A stretch of DNA of 7,041 bases, from contig JBIOHJ010000151.1 of NCBI GenBank assembly GCA_044448905.1, forward strand, positions 1-7,041. The letters are read 5' to 3'. The stretch is from JBIOHJ01 sp044448905. Its GTDB lineage: Bacteria > Bacteroidota > Bacteroidia > AKYH767-A > OLB10. Positions within the stretch are counted from its first letter, which is position 1, and each line of letters opens with the position of its first letter. A model generated the notes under the pieces. The model saw only the letters and a program-made list of their open reading frames with translations, searched no databases and was not told the origin of the DNA. This document shows positions 4,982 to 7,041 of this stretch, one piece after another. The position numbers were made by a program, and so were the translations under genes.

Positions 4982-5026
4982 TCTCCCGACAGGTTTTAAA
5001 GGTCAATTTTGCAACCTGTCGGGAGA
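4982..5026 (-). terminator. Terminator hairpin after the large T9SS protein gene
   Basis: TCTCCCGACAGGTT (4982-4995) and AACCTGTCGGGAGA (5013-5026) form a perfect 14-bp stem with a 17-nt loop, 28 bp after the stop codon at 5055. On the minus strand the stem is followed by ATTTTTCTCC, a short U tract. It contains the same ACCTGTC core as the REP-like repeats on both sides. Confidence 0.6.
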
Positions 5027-5027
5027 T

Positions 5028-5048
5028 GCGCGACCTGACAAGTGAAAT
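5028..5048 (+). repeat. REP-like palindromic repeat, copy B
   Basis: Direct repeat of 4877-4897 with two substitutions, one of which weakens the dyad (ACCTGACAAGT). Copy B lies between the T9SS gene stop and its terminator hairpin; the two copies bracket that hairpin. Confidence 0.65.
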
Positions 5049-5054
5049 AAAAAA

Positions 5055-6896
5055 TTAATTCACCACCATGCGCGTAACATATGTTTTTCCATTTACTGTA
5101 ATTTGCACTAAATAAATGCCTTCGTTAAAATCGGGTTTGCTGATTGTAAAATAATGCATTCCTGAATTTTTCAGCTCCCCGGCAAATGATTTTACTTTTT
5201 GCCCAAGCACATTTACCACATCCATTTGAACAAATGTTTTTGAAAGGAGTGAATATTTTATAACGGACTGGTTTGTGACAGGGTTGGGTTGCAGGGTAAA
5301 ATAAAAATTATCGGCAGGTATTTCACTTACCGAAACTCCGCACGGAGCAATTACACCGGGAGGTGTGTTCAGGAAACTTAATTTAAACCCGGTACCGCTC
5401 ATGGTAAAATTGGTAACAACCAAATAATAAACTTCACCGGGCAGCACAGCCACTGGCGGCTCATACCCTGTATCGAAACCGGGATAAGCAGGAGGCGAAT
5501 TACCGCCAATATAACACCCGGTGACTGGCTGAAAGTTGAAATTGCATGCAGCAGGAGGAATGGTATCGTTGGCAAGCTGCTGGCAGGAAACACTTCCCCC
5601 CGCGCTGTCCATGCGCCAGATAATAAAATCATAATCAGCCGCAGGCCCGATGGGGTAGTTATTGTACACAATATCGAACATTAACTGGCCTGCCTGTGCA
5701 ATAGTTATTTTGAACCAGCCCGCTCCCCTTTCACCAGCGGCAAGACAGTATCCAGTTGTAAAATCGCAGGCAGTTCCCGTTCCGATAAAACCCGGGTTGG
5801 GAATTATAATACTGTCGGTGCAGGCAGGAATGGGCACATCGCAATCCTGCCCGTATAAAGGCGGAAACGGGTTCTGGCAATTTGCCCCGCCATCAATGAT
5901 CATAATATAAAAACTTCCCGTTGAAGCCCCGCCTCCATCCAACATGATATAATAAATCAAGCCGGGAATAAGCGAATCAACAGACAGCTCGGCAGGCAAC
6001 ATAAGACTGCCGCATGCAGGTGACGTATTGCTGCATGCAATATAGTTCAGTGTGGCACCCGAATCGCACATAACAGGTGTGCTCACACCACCGTACAACC
6101 CGATGTGCTTGCCTGCAATGGTACTTCCCCTTGTTTTTATTCTTACGCATCCTGAAGGAGGTGCGATAAAGCTGTACCAAACCGTCTGGAGATTCATAGC
6201 AGGAACTGCAATAAAACACGGAGGCGGAGCAGGCTCATCATAATAACCCGAACAACTGTCGTTGCCTGCTATCCAGCTTCCGAAAGAAAGTGGAATTGCA
6301 TTGCATGGATAATCGTTGGGCGGTCCCGGCTGTGCAGTGATGGATATGTTATCAATGGCGGCAGGCGGCTGTGCCCCGGGGAAGTCATCATTAAACCATG
6401 TAAAAAGCAACCTGATGGTATCGTTCGGAACAGCTCTCAGGTCAATTACAACATGTTGAAAATTCGGAAGACCACTTATTAAAAAACCTACCGGGTAAAT
6501 TCCAGACCCACTTACCGGAATTATTCCTGCCTGAGGCATATAACTCAAAGGTACTATCCATGTTTGCATCCCGTCACTGCCCCCTGCTCCACATTGCCAG
6601 TCAAACTCCAGTTGAATGCAGCCGGAGAGAGGAACAATAAAGTCGCTGTAAAAATGAGTTACCGATATCGAATTCTCATCATATGTATTGGTGCTTCCGT
6701 TGGTATTGGAAATATAAATGCTATGGTTGCTGCTGGCATAAATGGCGGTATCCACAAACCATTTATTGGTTTCAGTTCCGTTTACGATTGTCCAGTTGAG
6801 CGATCCTTCAAAATCATCCGAGAACGGAATTGTGTTTTGGGAGTAACTATTCAATGAAACAAAAGCTAAAACAACACAGGAATAAAGGTGCTTCAT
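5055..6896 (-). CDS. Large multidomain T9SS-exported surface protein
   Basis: 613 residues. Signal peptide at 1-20 (MKHLYSCVVLAFVSLNSYSQ). Residues about 25-188 form a jelly-roll or MAM-like module: it opens FSDDFEG, has LEFDWQCGAGGSDG in the middle, and closes AAIDNISI. Residues about 195-336 and 347-510 look like two pre-peptidase C-terminal (PPC)-type beta domains, with WYSFIAPPSGCVRI and GLIYYIMLDGG in the first, and GWFKITIAQAGQLMFDIVY and GEVYYLVVTNF in the second. About 530-613 is a T9SS type A sorting domain: LQPNPV, VVNVLGQKV, EGIYLVQITVNG and a short MVVN end. No catalytic triad or protease domain is seen, so adhesion or carbohydrate binding is likelier than enzyme activity; that is inference. 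Cysteines are numerous and suit an extracellular protein. The 145 bp upstream hold no gene; TTTATTTG at about 6914-6921 is one base off the -7 consensus. Confidence 0.92.
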   Translation of the reverse strand: MKHLYSCVVLAFVSLNSYSQNTIPFSDDFEGSLNWTIVNGTETNKWFVDTAIYASSNHSIYISNTNGSTNTYDENSISVTHFYSDFIVPLSGCIQLEFDWQCGAGGSDGMQTWIVPLSYMPQAGIIPVSGSGIYPVGFLISGLPNFQHVVIDLRAVPNDTIRLLFTWFNDDFPGAQPPAAIDNISITAQPGPPNDYPCNAIPLSFGSWIAGNDSCSGYYDEPAPPPCFIAVPAMNLQTVWYSFIAPPSGCVRIKTRGSTIAGKHIGLYGGVSTPVMCDSGATLNYIACSNTSPACGSLMLPAELSVDSLIPGLIYYIMLDGGGASTGSFYIMIIDGGANCQNPFPPLYGQDCDVPIPACTDSIIIPNPGFIGTGTACDFTTGYCLAAGERGAGWFKITIAQAGQLMFDIVYNNYPIGPAADYDFIIWRMDSAGGSVSCQQLANDTIPPAACNFNFQPVTGCYIGGNSPPAYPGFDTGYEPPVAVLPGEVYYLVVTNFTMSGTGFKLSFLNTPPGVIAPCGVSVSEIPADNFYFTLQPNPVTNQSVIKYSLLSKTFVQMDVVNVLGQKVKSFAGELKNSGMHYFTISKPDFNEGIYLVQITVNGKTYVTRMVVN

Positions 6897-7041
6897 GAGA
6901 CGTAAAGTTTATGCAAATAAATTAAAAAGTCAGCAATTACTCCTGAATATTTTATTTAAGAACGAAAATAAAGTTTTTAATTCAATTCAAAAACCCACGA
7001 CTTTGCCTCTATCGTCCTCCTATGAAATAAAGTAGCCCTTA

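Overview
The window comes from a Bacteroidota genome. Two long secreted proteins (1176-2792 and 5055-6896, both minus strand) end in a type IX secretion (T9SS) type A sorting domain, a system confined to that phylum. Start codons mostly lack a strong Shine-Dalgarno and sit in A-rich leaders, and one upstream region holds a Bacteroidota-type -7 element (TAnnTTTG).

Left part (1 to about 2833): this looks like the end of an integron-type gene-cassette array read on the minus strand. An 84-bp sequence occurs twice (1-84 and 1054-1137, one mismatch), each copy about 37-39 bp after the stop codon of a minus-strand gene. The complete intergenic copy folds into a 178-bp attC-like imperfect palindrome (963-1140) with outer R-box-like heptamers carrying the AAC/GTT core. 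The outer end of each unit is complementary to the start of the same unit: GTTAGCT at 81-87 and 963-969 for cassette 1, GTTATCG at 1134-1140 and 2827-2833 for cassette 2. That is the signature of cassettes that circularise through their own attC. Cassette 1 carries an unrecognised exported protein (121-954). Cassette 2 (969-2832) carries a 538-residue T9SS-exported protein with seven 60-residue repeats. No integrase gene lies in the window, and the array runs off the left edge.

Middle (2834-3492): a non-coding array border with an inverted repeat around a candidate promoter, then a 21-bp minisatellite of 14 units (3149-3442).

Right part (3493-7041): visibly more GC-rich and ordinary. It holds an unrecognised 211-residue protein with an FnIII-like C-terminus (plus strand), a convergent small regulator with a LuxR-type helix-turn-helix (4278-4751), and a large multidomain T9SS-exported protein (5055-6896). 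The gaps between them hold intrinsic terminator candidates and dispersed REP-like palindromes. Apart from the two cassettes, which share their attC-like sequence and a read direction, no operon or pathway connects the genes.
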